Origin: Gordionus sp. m RMFG-2023
Lineage: Eukaryota; Nematomorpha; Gordioida; Chordodea; Parachordodidae
Length of the DNA stretch: 64,000 nt
Assembly: GCF_954871325.1 (NCBI RefSeq)
Contig: NC_088776.1
Coordinates: 3,603,985 to 3,667,984, forward strand
Direction of reading: 5' to 3'
The notes beneath the pieces were generated by a model. That model was not told where the DNA came from. It was given only the letters and a program-made list of their open reading frames with translations, and did not search any database. Positions within the stretch are counted from its first letter, which is position 1. Each line of letters begins with the position of its first letter. A program made the position numbers and the translations under genes. This document shows positions 35,127-52,539 of this stretch, piece by piece.

Positions 35127-37761
35127 TAGTGCTGTAAACGTTACTACAAAAAAGAAACGCGTTACCGTTACTCGTAACATCTGAAAAATGGAACGCGTTA
35201 CTGTTACTCGTTACCGACTTTTCAAAAAAGTAACGGGCTACTCGTTACTTAAAAAATTAAATGTTATATATAATGCAAAAAAATATTTATTTTTTTCCGA
35301 CAATATACAATAAAATAAAACTATACAAAAAGAACATATAAGATAAGATCTTTTTATAATAAAATTTTCATATATAATTATAATATGAATAAAATTATAC
35401 AAAAATAATATATTAGAAGATGACATCTTTATGTGACAATTTTTTATTTATTTTTAACAATTGATTTTTAAAATTTTAATCAGATAAACATGAGCGCTTA
35501 GTACTCAACACACATTTAGCCGTGCTAAACACATGTCAATTGGCGCAGAGGATGGGAGAGTGGTGTTATATTTAATAAACAAAAATTTCAATTCGGGGAA
35601 TTTATTAAAAATATTTAAGGAAATATCTTTATTTTGAAAAAAGCTTGAAAGATCATCTTCACAGAGATCTTCATTCATTTCATCAAAATAAAATTTATCA
35701 TTATCTGAAAATATTCTAGTGTGTGTTGGATAAAGGAATCAAGCCTGTTCTTTCTTTATCAATATTTTTTCTCAAACTGGAAATAAGTTCCAGCATTCTT
35801 CCTTTATTGACCTCTAATTTTATCCAGGGCCAATCCATTTTAAATAGTGGGTGAATTATTGCCGATAGTATATAATCATCATCATAGATGTGTTTGAATC
35901 TATTGAAAATATGATAGTCAAAATATAAATTATAAGGAATATTTGAACTGTATACCTTTTATCTATGGATTCAAGGATTGAATCAATAAGCGGCTTACAA
36001 AACTAAAAATTATTTAAAGCCAATTTTTTAAGTTTTGATATTATAATGCTTATAATGGGAGTGAGATATCCCAAATGCATATTTTCTTCACTCTCTAAAA
36101 TTGAATAGAGTCGTAGCTATCGGTTCCATAACCTATAAAATCATATATATACATATTATATTTTAATTAACACTAACCATACAATATTCATTTAAGAACG
36201 ACTTGTCGTTATCTGAAAATCTCTGTTATCCAGATTTGTCGCAAGATTCATCAAATTTTTGGTAAGTCACCTTAATAAGACTATTTATTAATTTTACAGA
36301 GTTATAGAAAGAATTCCATCTTGTTAGACTTAATCAAATATCTTCCCATATTTTCCTTAAAAATGGCTGCACAGTTAGAAGATTGTCCATGTTTATTCCA
36401 CAAAAGCTTACATTTAGAAAATGTAATTTTTGAAATGGTTTTATAATGGACATCGTTGAGTGCCTTTTCAGTGTCAATACATAAGATTTAAAGTGTGTGC
36501 TGAGGAATGATGCTTAGGTAAGTATACAATACTATCATTAATATTTTGATCTTCAAATAGATCAAATAATGGCAGAGGAACTATTTCATCATCCATTTTC
36601 TCTCCTTGTTCATATACTCTAATAAATTTTTAATAAATATATTATATAATTTGTTTTACTTGAGGGCTTTTGAATAATTTCTAGCATTATAATAAAATTA
36701 CAATATGATTATAATATGTTCTCTTAGTATTAAAATTTTTATATGCAAAACTTAATTATAATAAATTCTTAGTCGTAATATTTATATGTTTTTTATAAAG
36801 GTATTGCATTTGCAAAAAAAGTTACTTATATTTTGATAATATACTCATTTGTATTAGTTATAAATATAATTGTTAAATTATATATATTTTTTTAAATACC
36901 ATTAAAAGTAACAAGAATACTTAAATTTCATTGTAATCTTATTTTTTAAAAAATATTTATGTATAATAAATTTTTAATATAATAATCTGTATAAAATTTA
37001 TATATTTCAAATTTATTTTATTGTGTACTATCATTAAAATAAATACATGGTTAAATAATAAGATGCTATATATATAGTATTTTAATAATAAAATCTATAA
37101 TGAAATTTAAATAAATTTTTTTAAATCATTTCATGATTAAGTTTTTATATGTTTCAAATAATTATAGATTAATTTATTCTTGACCTTCAAATGTTTTTTT
37201 AAGTTTGAGCTACTTGACATTGACGTTGAAATATTTGTGTTCGGACATAATTTACATTTACAAAGTGTAGACTTGTTACCATTAATTTTCTTAATTGGTT
37301 TAAAATATAATTCAAATTGGGGCCAGAGAAGGGTTAAATCTTCTTCATCTGAAGAAGTAAATACTATGGACATAATATTCTTTTAAAATAAATAATAAAT
37401 TAATTAATAATATCATTATATTTACTTTGAATTTTGATTGAATAATAATTTCGACTGATAATTTAACAACGAGAATTAAAAAATGTTGGAAGTGGTTGAT
37501 ATGAATTAAAACTCGGCTTAAATTATTAATATTAAGAATTAAAAAATAAAAAATAAATAAAAGTAATTTTATAATACAATAAAATATCTTTTTCTTTTTA
37601 TTGATATTTTTTAAGAAAAAATATAAAGTAATGAGTAAAGTAACGTTTTGCGTTACCGTTACTCAAAAAAAGAAACGCGTTACCGTTACTCGTTACCTTT
37701 AGATGAAGGTAACGAATGGCGTTCCTACGACGTTACTTTTTGACGATACTTTACAGCACTA
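35127..37761 (-). mobile_element. hAT transposon, complete ends, decayed transposase
   Basis: A 2635-bp element bounded by TAGTGCTGTAAA and its inverse TTTACAGCACTA, flanked by perfect 8-bp direct repeats gttgtaag (35119-35126, 37762-37769). Subterminal arrays of gttactcgttacc and aacgcgttac lie at both ends. The minus strand codes for a BED finger at 37137-37373 and later hAT blocks, including HSSAHTLNL near 36480-36520, broken by several stops and frame changes. The ends are well preserved while the gene is dead, so it was probably moved by a relative. Confidence 0.9.
37137..37373 (-). pseudogene. BED zinc-finger exon of the hAT transposase
   Basis: From ATG at 37373: SSDEEDLTLLWPQFELYF, an acidic start followed by the BED aromatic, then KCKLCPNTN (C-x2-C), then SSSSNLKKHLK (the N-L-x2-H-L half). 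This is a typical N-terminal DNA-binding finger of hAT transposases. The second zinc-binding His is not clear (HLKVKN). The remaining exons toward 35400 are degenerate. Confidence 0.7.
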
Positions 37762-38589
37762 GTTGTAAGTATTGTTATAAAGGCCACGACAGAACTACTG
37801 CATATTTTTCCTTTAATAAAGTTGATAAAATTGGCTGTACTGTACATTCAAGTTTAAACATTCCTCTAAATATTCATAAAAGTTTCTCAGAGAATCGTAT
37901 AAAGTAATATTTATATTAACTCCTAGTGAAGTGAATGATAGTACGGAATTAAATGCTTATATTTGTTAAAAAATAGGCGGAGGTGGCATAGGGATTGTGG
38001 TAGTGGTGATAGAAATATCATTTGGAGAACTGGGTGAAAATAAAATGAACATATATATAAAACATAAGATAACAAAATAAACCTCCAGATGAGTTCATTT
38101 CAAGCGTAGTTCTTTATTATTTTGTCTACCAGTTATTCTAGAACGGGTAAGGCGTTTGTTTAATCGTCATTATTTTCTTTGCTTATCTTTAATAATAGAT
38201 TCATCATGTTTTGTAGCAATGTGAGGGATTAGGGTTAGCCTAGACAAATAAAGAAATCAGGCAAAAATATAAATAAACTATTGTTGAAATTAACAAACAT
38301 TAAAATAATGTAAACCAGTAGATGGGTCAATATTAGATGCATATTTCTAAAAGTTGGAGGGTTATCATCAAAAAAATATTTTGGGGGACTTATCAAGCCT
38401 GTTATGATACTCTAAAGGTTTATTTTGCATTTATTCATTATTAATGGCTGATATATCAATATTTGAACAATTATAAAGAGGAAATAAGATGGGGATAGTT
38501 TTCTAAAGAAAAAAAAAATTCTCAAGTTAATTTATTAAAAATTTCTTCGAATTTCAGTGAGTTACAAAATACCATTCGGAGAGACCAAT

Positions 38590-39210
38590 TGGCAAACTTT
38601 ATAAAAAATAGGATCCTTGTGAATAGGTATAGAATAATTTAAATAATCTATAAATACTGTAATATGTATTTTTTTTGGAATAAATATAAAATCCTAAAAA
38701 TAGAAAACTCCGTTTAGTATTTTTTTATTGAAAGAATAAAAAGGAGTATTGTTAAAAAAGGTAGGATCCTTAAGATTAAATATATAATTTTATTGAATAA
38801 AAATTAATATTGTAATATATATTGATTACTGGGAATAGATAAAAAATCTTATATAAAATTATTTATAATAAAAATAATGTACTATGTATATTTTTTTGAG
38901 CATTACACAAAATATTCAGCAGGGATAATAGAGCAATGTTGGATCCGACAAAATAATAAGCTTTAAAAGTAGGATCCTTAAAAATTGTATTAATTTAGTT
39001 AAATATTAAAAATGTACTTTGTATATTTTTTAGTTAGTTAGACAAATTATTCATCAGAGTTAAAAGGGCATATTGTGCAGCCTGACAAAATGGATAGCCT
39101 TAAAAATAGGTAGGATGATTAAAATAATATAAATTTAATTAAAAAATTAAAAAAATGACTTGCCTAAATTATTAAGTCTTATCAGGAGATAAAAAAGTGA
39201 TACTTTTGAA
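38590..39210. repeat. Degenerate tandem repeats (GTAGGATCCTTAA motif)
   Basis: Units of roughly 120-190 bp, each starting near 'aggatcctt(a)a', recur three to four times with heavy divergence (about 38609, 38761, 38968, 39106). Confidence 0.55.
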
Positions 39211-39839
39211 TTATTCACTATTCATTTACATTTTCCAGAATTATTTTATGTTTGTTTATAAATATATTCTTAAATATTATTTTATATTTATTTGTGCGCA
39301 AAAGTCATGCGAATGAAACAAAATAAGATAAGGGTGATTTATTTTGTGAACATTTGTAGAAATGGCCCCAAAAATAAGATTTAAAATGGAGGATAAGGAA
39401 GAATAAAACTATTTACATTCCTACGTTACGTTTAAATTTATCTGTTTTCAGATATAATATTTTAACCTAGATAAGTATTTCATTATTAAGTTTAGAGTTT
39501 ACTATTTTAAGATAAGAGTGCACTCGTTATTCATCTCCTCCGTTCATTTCCTCCGGAGATTATATTGGAAGATAAGGTTGAGCAAAAGCAACATTTATTA
39601 TTTAAATTCCACAGTAGTATAAAAGTCTATGTAGCCGTTATATTAAAATGAATCCATTGTGTTAATTAAAACCATAGAGCATCCTAAATTGTAACATTAT
39701 TAGTCATCAATTTATTAATTTTAGTTACACAACAGTTTGGCTTAATTTTAATAATTCATAATCTAATTTATGAGATAGATGAGACATTCAGTGTAGTTAC
39801 ACAATTTAATAAACTTATACAAATATTTAAAATTTTCAA

Positions 39840-40225
39840 ACCAGGAAAATGTGATGAGAAATTCAGTTTAATTTAACACAATTTAATAGACTTATTCAAA
39901 TATTTAAAATTTTCAAAACAGGGAAATGTGATATAAGGCAAATTATATGAAGTAGTTGCTTGAAATTTTATGATATTTAGTGATACTTATTGAAAGTAAG
40001 TGTTAAAGAGTAACCCAGTTCACATTGGTCATAATGATTTTTTAACCACATATTCAGTTTAATTTAACATAATTTAATAGACTTATTCAAATATTTGAAT
40101 AAGGCAATTTATATTAAGTAGTTGCTTGAAATTTTGTGATATTTAGTAATACTTAGTGAAACTAAGTGTTAAAGAGTAATCCAGTTTACATTGGTCATAA
40201 TGTTTTTGAACCACATAAGATCAAC
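39840..40225. repeat. Tandem pair of about 190-bp units
   Basis: Units start near 39851 (gagaaattcagtttaattt) and 40044 (acatattcagtttaattt). Both continue through agacttattcaaatattt, gtagttgcttgaaatttt and cattggtcataatg. A third, weaker unit follows at about 40340-40510. Confidence 0.75.
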
Positions 40226-42216
40226 CTGCATTCAAATTTCCTATTTTTTAATTAACACTTTCCTGATTAAATTTACACAACGCTTTGACCTAATTAAAGA
40301 TTCTTATTCTAAATTTATAGAGTAGATAAAACATTTAGTAAAATTAACTTAACTTAATTTAATATTCATATTTAAATATTTAAACTTCAGAAAACAAAAA
40401 GATATAAGTGAATAAGGCAATTATAAGGATTAGTTGCCTGAAAGGTTTTGTAATATTATAATGAAGAGTAGGGAGTGAAAAGTATAAGTGATATTTAAGT
40501 GTTAAAAGAGTATATTTTTCTTTTTTTTAAAAAGAATTTAGCTTAATTTAATAATCTTACTTCTTCTAATATTTAACTTTTGAAATCAGTGAAATGTAAA
40601 CTTTGGTCTTCTCTTCTATGGGTAATACAACGGTCTTCTAAAATCAGTGAAAAAGACTCTTCTATGGGTAATACAACAGATTATGGTCTTCTAAGGGTAA
40701 AAGGAAAATGATTAACTTGTTGAACCATCGTCCAAGCAGTATTATTTATAAATATCTACCATTTTTGCAAAATCAAATGTGATAAAATGTTATTAACAAA
40801 TATGGTTTTCGTTCTAAATCGCTAAAAGTAATAATCGCTAAATATAATAAAAAATATAATCTATTTAAAAATAAATTAAGACTGTTGGTAGGATCATCTG
40901 TTTGTATAAAATAAATAAAATCAACAAATAAAAAAAATAAAAATAAATACGTACGATGATATGACGTAGCGATGACATGATGACGTCACGATGACGTAGT
41001 GAGGACATCGGAAAATTATAATATAGATTACATACCCACACAAATAATAGATGCTGTTTAATTTGCAGTAATGGCCATGATACTCACGATGTAAGCTAGT
41101 ATCAGAATTTATTATGTTGAATAAATTGATAAAATAAAAACACTAAAAATCTTTTGAAGAAATAATTGTGCAAATATATTGAAGCCTTGAGTTATTTAAA
41201 CACGGCAAGGATGCCATATTAGAAATGAAACATTTTGGAACTATAAAATAAGGACCAGAATGATATGATGAAACAATTAAGATTTTATATATTGTCGCAC
41301 TACCTACCTCTAGTTGGTATATTATATCTTAAAATAATAGTTGTAAAAATATCAAAAACTTCTATTAAAGATTTAACTCAAAACTGTTTTTTGATAAAGA
41401 AAAAAATAGATTTCATAACGTAAAAATGAAAAGAATAGATATCAAATTTATTACATCCATTTTAAGATGAATAATAAAATGTTTTATTTTTAAAATATTT
41501 ATAACTAAATAGATGGTGTTAAATACTTGAAAGCAAATTGTTACTATATTTATTATCAAAAGCATTTATTAGTAAAATTCATTATAATTTTAGCTGTAGT
41601 ATATTATAACTGTCAAATGCGTCGATAAAAGTGGCATTTTATCTAATATTTTATAAACAACTGTATATAATAGAGGATCTTAACTATATGTCTACTTACT
41701 TACTTTTTAATATACTTATTTGGACCTTGAAAATATTCTTAGGAATAGGTATGATAATAAATTTTAAAAATAAATATACAGTTGATTAGTCATTTTGAAC
41801 TCTGCTAATTACAATATTAAATTTTTAGTTTTCAATTAATAAATGATTATATTTATTTAATTAGGGTTATAAAATTTTTTAAATAATAAGTCAATTAAGC
41901 TTCAACTGTTAATGCTAAATTAATATTTAGTGAGTGATATTGATATTTTTAACACAAAATTTGATTGCTAGCTATAATTTATATGTATTAATTTAATCTA
42001 ATATTTAAAATAGTATTCATTTAATAAATATTTAGATAATCTTATTAATTTTTAAATAATAAAATTAAATCTATTTTCTTTAGAATTATAAAAGAAATCT
42101 TTCAGGGGGCAATCAAAAAAATTTATTTTAGTTCAAGGGGTTAAGATTCCATTTTAAAAAATTTTTTTGCTTCAGGGGGCTCTAGCCCCGGCGCCCTCCC
42201 CCTAGCGACGCCACTG

Positions 42217-43300
42217 CAGTAATTTTTATTTTCAAATTGTTAATTTTATAATTATTTCAAAATTAAAAAGATTTACATTTTGTTACTAATTTTTGTTAAA
42301 ATTGTACCTGTGTTTTAGTGAACTTATAAATTATTATTTTTTAGAAGGTTAAGTAAAAAATATCGCCAATTCTCACACAATATTTGGCGAACATTACTAA
42401 AAATAGAAACACTTAATACAATATAGAAAAAGTCATTTGTTCGCAAATATATAATTTTTAAAAAATAATAAACTTTTTTAAAACAATCAGCAAATTTAAT
42501 TTTAATCATAAACTAAGAACTTTACAAGTTACCATAAGAGTTTCATGCATCGGGCTTAAAATTATTTATAGAGATCTGCGTTGAACCCCGATTTTTGTTA
42601 TATATTAATTGTTTAATTGTAATAGTTATAAGTAATTTTTTATTACACATGATTAAACAGTAAAGTTTAAATTATTTTGAAATAATTTTTTAAAATTGTT
42701 ATTAGCAATGAATTATTATGAATGTCCACCTTCACTTCGCTGAAAATTATAATCAATATTTAAGATATCTTTTTTCCCGATGAAAATGCCTATAATTTTA
42801 AAAATATTATTCAAAAATAATACTACTAAAAGGAAATATAAACCGTTAAATATTCCTCAATATTTATAATTATTATAAAAATATAAGGTAATATGTATAT
42901 AAGAAAAATATTTTTTGACATTTATTGATACATCGCATTTATTAGACATAATATTGACATTCTTTATATATTATGTAATTTTTTCAATAATCAATATGAA
43001 TGACACGTTGTGACACATGTCTTATCTGGTTATAAGAAACTTTATAAGCTTCTTTAATCAATCATCATCGATGTTATAAATGTGATTATAAAGCATTTTG
43101 CGTGTTCCAGTTAAAAAAAACTGGACTAAATCAAATGTAATCAAAACTAACGTTCCAATTTTGGCTGAAAATATAATAATGGAAAGTTGATCGGATTTCT
43201 AAATAGAATACAAAATTGTTATCAATATTGTGAGTTTTTAATTTTAAAATATTCTAATTTCTTCGATTTGCTGATCACGTCGCATTGCTATCTGGTGAAG
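42217..43300. other. AT-rich intergenic, partial repeat of 33200-33298
   Basis: About 42573-42675 (gagatctgcgttgaaccccg...ttttttattacacatgattaaacag) resembles 33200-33298, on the outer sides of the 8.9-kb candidate element. No gene seen. Confidence 0.5.
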
Positions 43301-44377
43301 GAAAGGTGGTTAATTAAGTTTGTATTTCTGTTTCATTGGCTATCTTGAATTGAGTATTATTAGATGATAGAAAGGATTCGTAGGATGAGAGCTTCGCCGA
43401 TATCATTTTTGGAGTAGTATCATTATCATGCATTAATTTTGGAAGATTTCTATTATTAGCATTAGTTTCCGATTTCTCTATAATGGCTTATATGAGTAAC
43501 TAGGCCTTGCTTCTTTATAGGGATATCTAGTTCTGAAGGTTTTGACTTAGCCAGAGATTTTATCACTGGTGGCTTTATGTCAAAGTCAGTCTTATTCTCA
43601 CTAGGATATAATTTAGAATTATATGATAATACAAAATGTTAAATTTTATATAATACAATCTCTCTAAATATTCAAACAAATCCTTATAGATAAAATACAG
43701 CTAAAAAATTAACTCTTCATCCCTCTTTTTTTTCTTCGGTTTAAGTTTTTCATCATCTTTATCTAATATATCGATAATAAACAAAAAATCACTTTTTAAA
43801 TTAAGACAATGCCAAAAAAATCAAAATTAAACAATCTATATTAACCAATAAATAGGATGTATACCATCGTCACACGATGTTTGACAATCTTCCAAATAAT
43901 CTGAAGCTTCAGTACTATCTAAGAGGCTCCTTATTTTTACTTTTCCCCCAATTTATTTCTTTTTTTTCTTATTGGGCCCAACTTTATCGTCATCTTCCGT
44001 CAAATACTATATATTGGAATCCCTTTCTTTCGTGCTTTAGCCTTTAAGTTTTTCTTAACAGTCTGCAAAGATGTCATATAATCTGGTGCCCGCGAATTTC
44101 TGAGTTCTCAATAGGGCATCTGATGTAATAGTAGGTTGTAATAACCGCCATTTAAACTATTTATGGCAGTATTAGCCAAGATTACGTCATTCAGTAATCT
44201 ATTTCCGTCAGCAAAAAGGGTCCTATGAGATGTAAAAAATTTTCATAAAAGTTCTTTAAAGCTCGCTCTATAATTAATGTAGTATTGTTATCCTATTTCT
44301 AATAGTGATTTTGAATCGTCGATAAGAATTTTAGGAAAGTATTTTTTGTCTAATATTTGAGGGAATATTGGGTTCAT
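43300..44377 (-). pseudogene. Unidentified decayed gene downstream of the kinase
   Basis: The minus strand, from ATG at 44377, reads MNPIFPQILDKKYFPKILID, then SKSLLEIG, stop, INYRASFKELL, stop, TLFADGNRLLNDVILANTAI with NSLNGGYYNL, then a Lys-rich stretch (TVKKNLKAKARKKGIPIYSI). After frame changes it reads LTEDDDKVGPNKKKKK and SLLDSTEASDYLEDCQTSCD, then a possible intron, DKDDEKLKPKKKKRDEEL, and KTDFDIKPPVIKSLAKSKPS. Composition and frame length are clearly coding-like, but several in-frame stops and frame shifts occur and splice-like borders remain, so an unprocessed pseudogene is likely. Its start overlaps the kinase C-tail extension. I do not recognise the family. Confidence 0.45.
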
Positions 44378-44498
44378 TTAATATCCTAGGATTGTATTTG
44401 TACTGTATGGGTATACTATCACTGGGATTAATCCATTCCTCGAAATTCCTAAGTATGAGAACTATCATTTTGGACGTGTGGAAGCATTCCAAACCCCC
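44331..44498 (-). other. Kinase C-tail encoded beyond an in-frame TAG
   Basis: Directly after the TAG, in the same frame, 55 open codons read GGLECFHTSKMIVLILRNFE and EWINPSDSIPIQ, ending at TAA (44331). IV-x-FEEWINP lines up with IVRKIDQSEFEGFEYINP of aPKC, the hydrophobic-motif region that an AGC kinase needs. Three readings are possible: TAG readthrough; a short intron (weak donor at ACATT|GTTGCA in the last exon, acceptor acttag before GAATTTC) that would splice ...PET to LNFEEWINP in frame and remove the TAG; or a true truncating stop. Confidence 0.6.
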
Positions 44499-48813
<4,315 letters not shown>

Positions 48814-50440
48814 TTTACCTAAACATAAGTCAACTAAAATATTCTTCATCATATAATTTTTTTTTGAAACAAATTTAAAAATAGTTTATAATGATCAAAT
48901 TTAGAGTTAAGATTCCTTGATATCATAATACGTATTAAAGATTGAAATTTTTAAAATTGACGTATTTTAATGAATCATTATTGTTTACGATAATATATCA
49001 AATCTTTTCTAATTATATTTCCCGTGATAACGCTTAAATTACACATGCGTCATAATTTATAATCAATTATTAAACATGATGTATTAAGCAGCTACCAGCG
49101 GATAAAATGTTGAACTTATACGTTTTCGTTTTTAGAGTTAATTGTTTCTAACATAGTCGAAAGATATATTTATTTTTCTATACATATTATCTACAATATT
49201 TCCATTTAGTTGTAGGAGCTTGTATTCTAAAACACAATTTTTTATAACAGATTCATACCTACAATTAATTTTAGTGTTGCAAAATATTCCTTCAGATTTA
49301 TAAAATTTATAAGAGGCATTCCACAATTTTATTTTTTTAGAGCTTTAATTTTAGTCATTCTATTTTAGAAATAATTGTATTTTAACATATATTTTTGTTG
49401 TATATAATATTTCTGATTCTGTCAATCCGAGATGTAAATATGAATATTACAAGCCTTTATATTGATTCGTTTTATTCGAAAAAAACACTTATTATTTAAA
49501 CTTAAAATATAATTGTATTCAAATAAAAGGTATAATCCCTTTATATATTTGAAACTTTTCTAAAAATAGCTTAATGTCTCCTTCACCCCCTTCCTTCCCT
49601 ACCCATTCCCAATAAAAGTCACGTTTTAGAACGCTGCATATGTGACACCGCTGTTTATTGATGATCTTATTTTTATAAGAAATACTGGCAACGTATCCAG
49701 AATTTATTCAAGGTGCCAACAATAAACCACTCACCTCATTGGATTTATGTGTTTCTGATTTTTTAGGGGTTATTTTTATTCTTAGCAATAATTGTTTTTT
49801 CTATAAATTATATACCGACAGGCTAAAGCACTAAAATGCCATACTTACTAATCATTAATGTGAGTTTTCAGAGTTGATGTTTCAAAGAAACATGTCTGTA
49901 TTTACGTGGCTGGATATGATAGTTTTTTTTTCTGGCTTCTAATTAGTTACTTTGTTATTGGTAAAATTGATTCAAGATGTCAGATTTTTAGTATTCATCT
50001 TGCTACATGATTCGACTATGGTTAGATTCATATTCTTTAAAAATATTTAAATATTTGACCATAGAAACTATAGGCTAGATAGGTCTAATGTTGGCTTGAG
50101 CTAGTATATTAGTGAATAGAAGATGACAGCATGTTCCCAAGTTAATTTCAAACCCGCTGACGGATATCGATACCAAAGGACAAATTAAACAATCGTACCC
50201 ACAATTGTAAATGATGAATTACATCTCTATAATCTCCGTTATCTTATATTTATAATTTTCGTATCATTAAAGTTATTACATTTTTTTTCTTCTTTCTATT
50301 TTCGTAAAAGCTAAATGAATTAAAATAAATAACTATATAACCTATACCTAAAGTTTATTTTATTAATAAAAATTAATTTTGATAAATTAAATACGATCCG
50401 AACCGAATAATAAATTGGCTAGACAATGCCTAATTCTGAG
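48814..50440. other. Intergenic between kinase and unidentified gene
   Basis: No gene or repeat with family features seen. AT-rich. Confidence 0.5.
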
Positions 50441-50469
50441 TCGGTCTTAAATAAAATATTTATCTTAAG

Positions 50470-52532
50470 ATAAATTCTATTTTTTTGGATATGAATTCCA
50501 AGCACTAGACCATCCACTAATCTGATCACTAAATTCACCCGCCAAACATATAGCCTTGGCTGTATGACTAACCCTTTTGAATTTATCAGGAGCATCTTTA
50601 TCACATATCAGAATCTGGTATTTGAATTCAGGGTGCTAAAAAGTTATAAATTTTAAAACTATAACCAATCCTTATTATTCTCAAATTTTCTTTGTTGAAC
50701 AATATTTTGAAAGTCGGTCACAATTTTCAATTGTAAAATCACTATATTAATCTAATTTTAAAATTTATATTTTTATTTCGTATACATTAATAAATAAAAA
50801 TAACATAATTTTCCTATATATATATATACATAATTTTAATCAATCTAAAATAAATTTATAAACTAGTGTGCAACATCTTTCTCTCAAGATTTAATATAAT
50901 AAGAATATTGTATTATACTGAGAAAAATATTCAATGTATTAATCTGATTAATTTTGGATATAAAGTTATATTCATAATTGAATTATATATTTTTATGTCC
51001 GTACCACTGTTTAATACATTATCTAAAAATAAAGGGTAAAAATTGGTACCTGTCATATGACATATATTAATACTTAAACTCAATACCTCAAGCATAATTG
51101 TAAACAGAGTAGAACAGTAGTGAAATACATTTTATTAAGGGATACTGGATTAAGTTAAGCTGAAGAGGGCTCAAAATTTTTTTAAAATTATTTTCAATAC
51201 TTTTTTTTAAGCTAATATTATCTAAAATTATATTTTTTAGCTAATATTATCCTAATTTTATCTTATTTTTTCATGACACTTGATTTAAATAAATTTGAGT
51301 TACAATAATCTAGTAAAAAATAGCGAGTTGTGAATAAGTTAAAGATATATGAGATTATTTAAATTAGTTATATAAAAAATTAATTTAAATTAGTATAATA
51401 TTAAAATTGAAAATTTACATAGTAAGCGACAATTTGTGAATTCTTCCAAAAGTCACATTGGCTTTGCTTTCGTAGTCACTAATCTTCTCAACTTCTGCGC
51501 ATCTTTATTCGCGTTAAACATACTTTTTTGCTTTCTTTTATCGATTGATATCCAAGTGCCTTTATTCACCTATCCAACAAGCTATTTTTTCCTAAATCTA
51601 AATTAAGTTCTAAATATATATCAGTTTAAAACCACTTAAAATAACATTATATTCACTCTAATCTAATATCATTTTCTTTTAAATCATTTCAATCAAATAA
51701 ATTTGAAATTCTAAATTACACGATCACCCAAATTATAACAAACTCGAATGTTAAATAAAAGCCTTTACCCTCCTTGAGGCAATAATATACTGCTCTGTTG
51801 CATCTAGAACACACTCTGGTTCTACTCGCCATGAATATTCCTCCCTCTCCATCACAATACCATACAATAATGCTGTTATTAATCATATAGATCGATTAAC
51901 CCATTATGAAAGCATCTTTCTAATTAAAGCTATCTCATTATCAAAATTGTGCCTACTTGATATTAGGATTGGCAATATAATAACCATTGATAGCCATAAA
52001 CACAATTGTGACTGAGTTTTGACAATAATGATATTCATCTTTTCATGAATTGCATAATTAAAATAACACTGATTTTTATTTTCCATTATTATTGAATATA
52101 TAAACATATAAATAATTTTTATGAAATTAATTTTTTAATGAATGTTTAAATTTAGGGTACTTCAAGTTAGTATAATCATATTGGATAAAGATTTCATATC
52201 CGTTCATAGCTTTGCTTTTGTTATGTCAATAAATAAGTTTGGGATTTTTTTTAACATCCTTCAACTTCTGCACTACTATCCCATTCTACGAAATTAAATA
52301 AATCTTATTACTTATATAAAATTATTTACAAGATGGGCACTCCCTCTTTCAATGCAGATTGTATGAAATTAATATTTTGTCTTCTTTTAAATCTGCAACC
52401 ATCTAGAATTATAAGATTGTAGATATTTATAAAATTTAGAACTACCTCATCAAATGTTTTGCTGCAAATTCTAACTTTTGCTAACATGCCAAGGCCATTC
52501 AGGCTGCAATTTCCATATCTATGAAATGCTAC
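50470..52532 (-). CDS. Unidentified multi-exon gene (partial model)
   Basis: The minus strand shows a series of exon-like segments. 52446-52532: VAFHRYGNCSLNGLGMLAKV then SKTFDE, donor GAG|GTAGTT. 52256-52285: NGIVVQKLKD, acceptor ttcgtag. 51769-51872: LLYGIVMEREEYSWRVEPEC then DATEQYIIASRR, acceptor ataacag, donor AGG|GTAAAG. About 51419-51502: EVEKISDYESKANVTFGRIH then KLSLTM, donor AT|GTAAAT. About 50470-50634: HPEFKYQILICDKDAPDKFK then AKAICLAGEFSDQISGWSSA, ending SYPKK and a stop, acceptor ctttttag. Residue composition is far from background for this AT-rich region and splice sites frame the open stretches, so a real gene is likely. Phases do not all connect, so exons are missing or mis-set, and the 5' end is unknown. 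I cannot name the family. Confidence 0.45.
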
Positions 52533-52539
52533 CTTTGTT

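Larger units (their letters stand above)
33299..42216. mobile_element. Candidate 8.9-kb element with hAT-like ends
   Basis: The left end is CAGGGGCGTCGCTAG and the right end, read inward, is CAGTGGCGTCGCTAG, matching 14 of 15 bases, with CCCCC/GGGGG-rich subterminal sequence on both sides. The outer flanks aagtaatt and cagtaatt share seven of eight bases, compatible with an 8-bp duplication. The interior has no recognisable transposase of its own, but holds the nested hAT at 35127-37761 and satellite-like repeats. Alternatively these are the ends of two separate copies that happen to face each other. Confidence 0.45.

Noticed and set aside
40960-41010. Cluster of TGACGTCA/GATGACGTAG motifs resembling CRE sites
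   Set aside because: Looks like a short imperfect tandem repeat in a gene-poor region; no promoter nearby.
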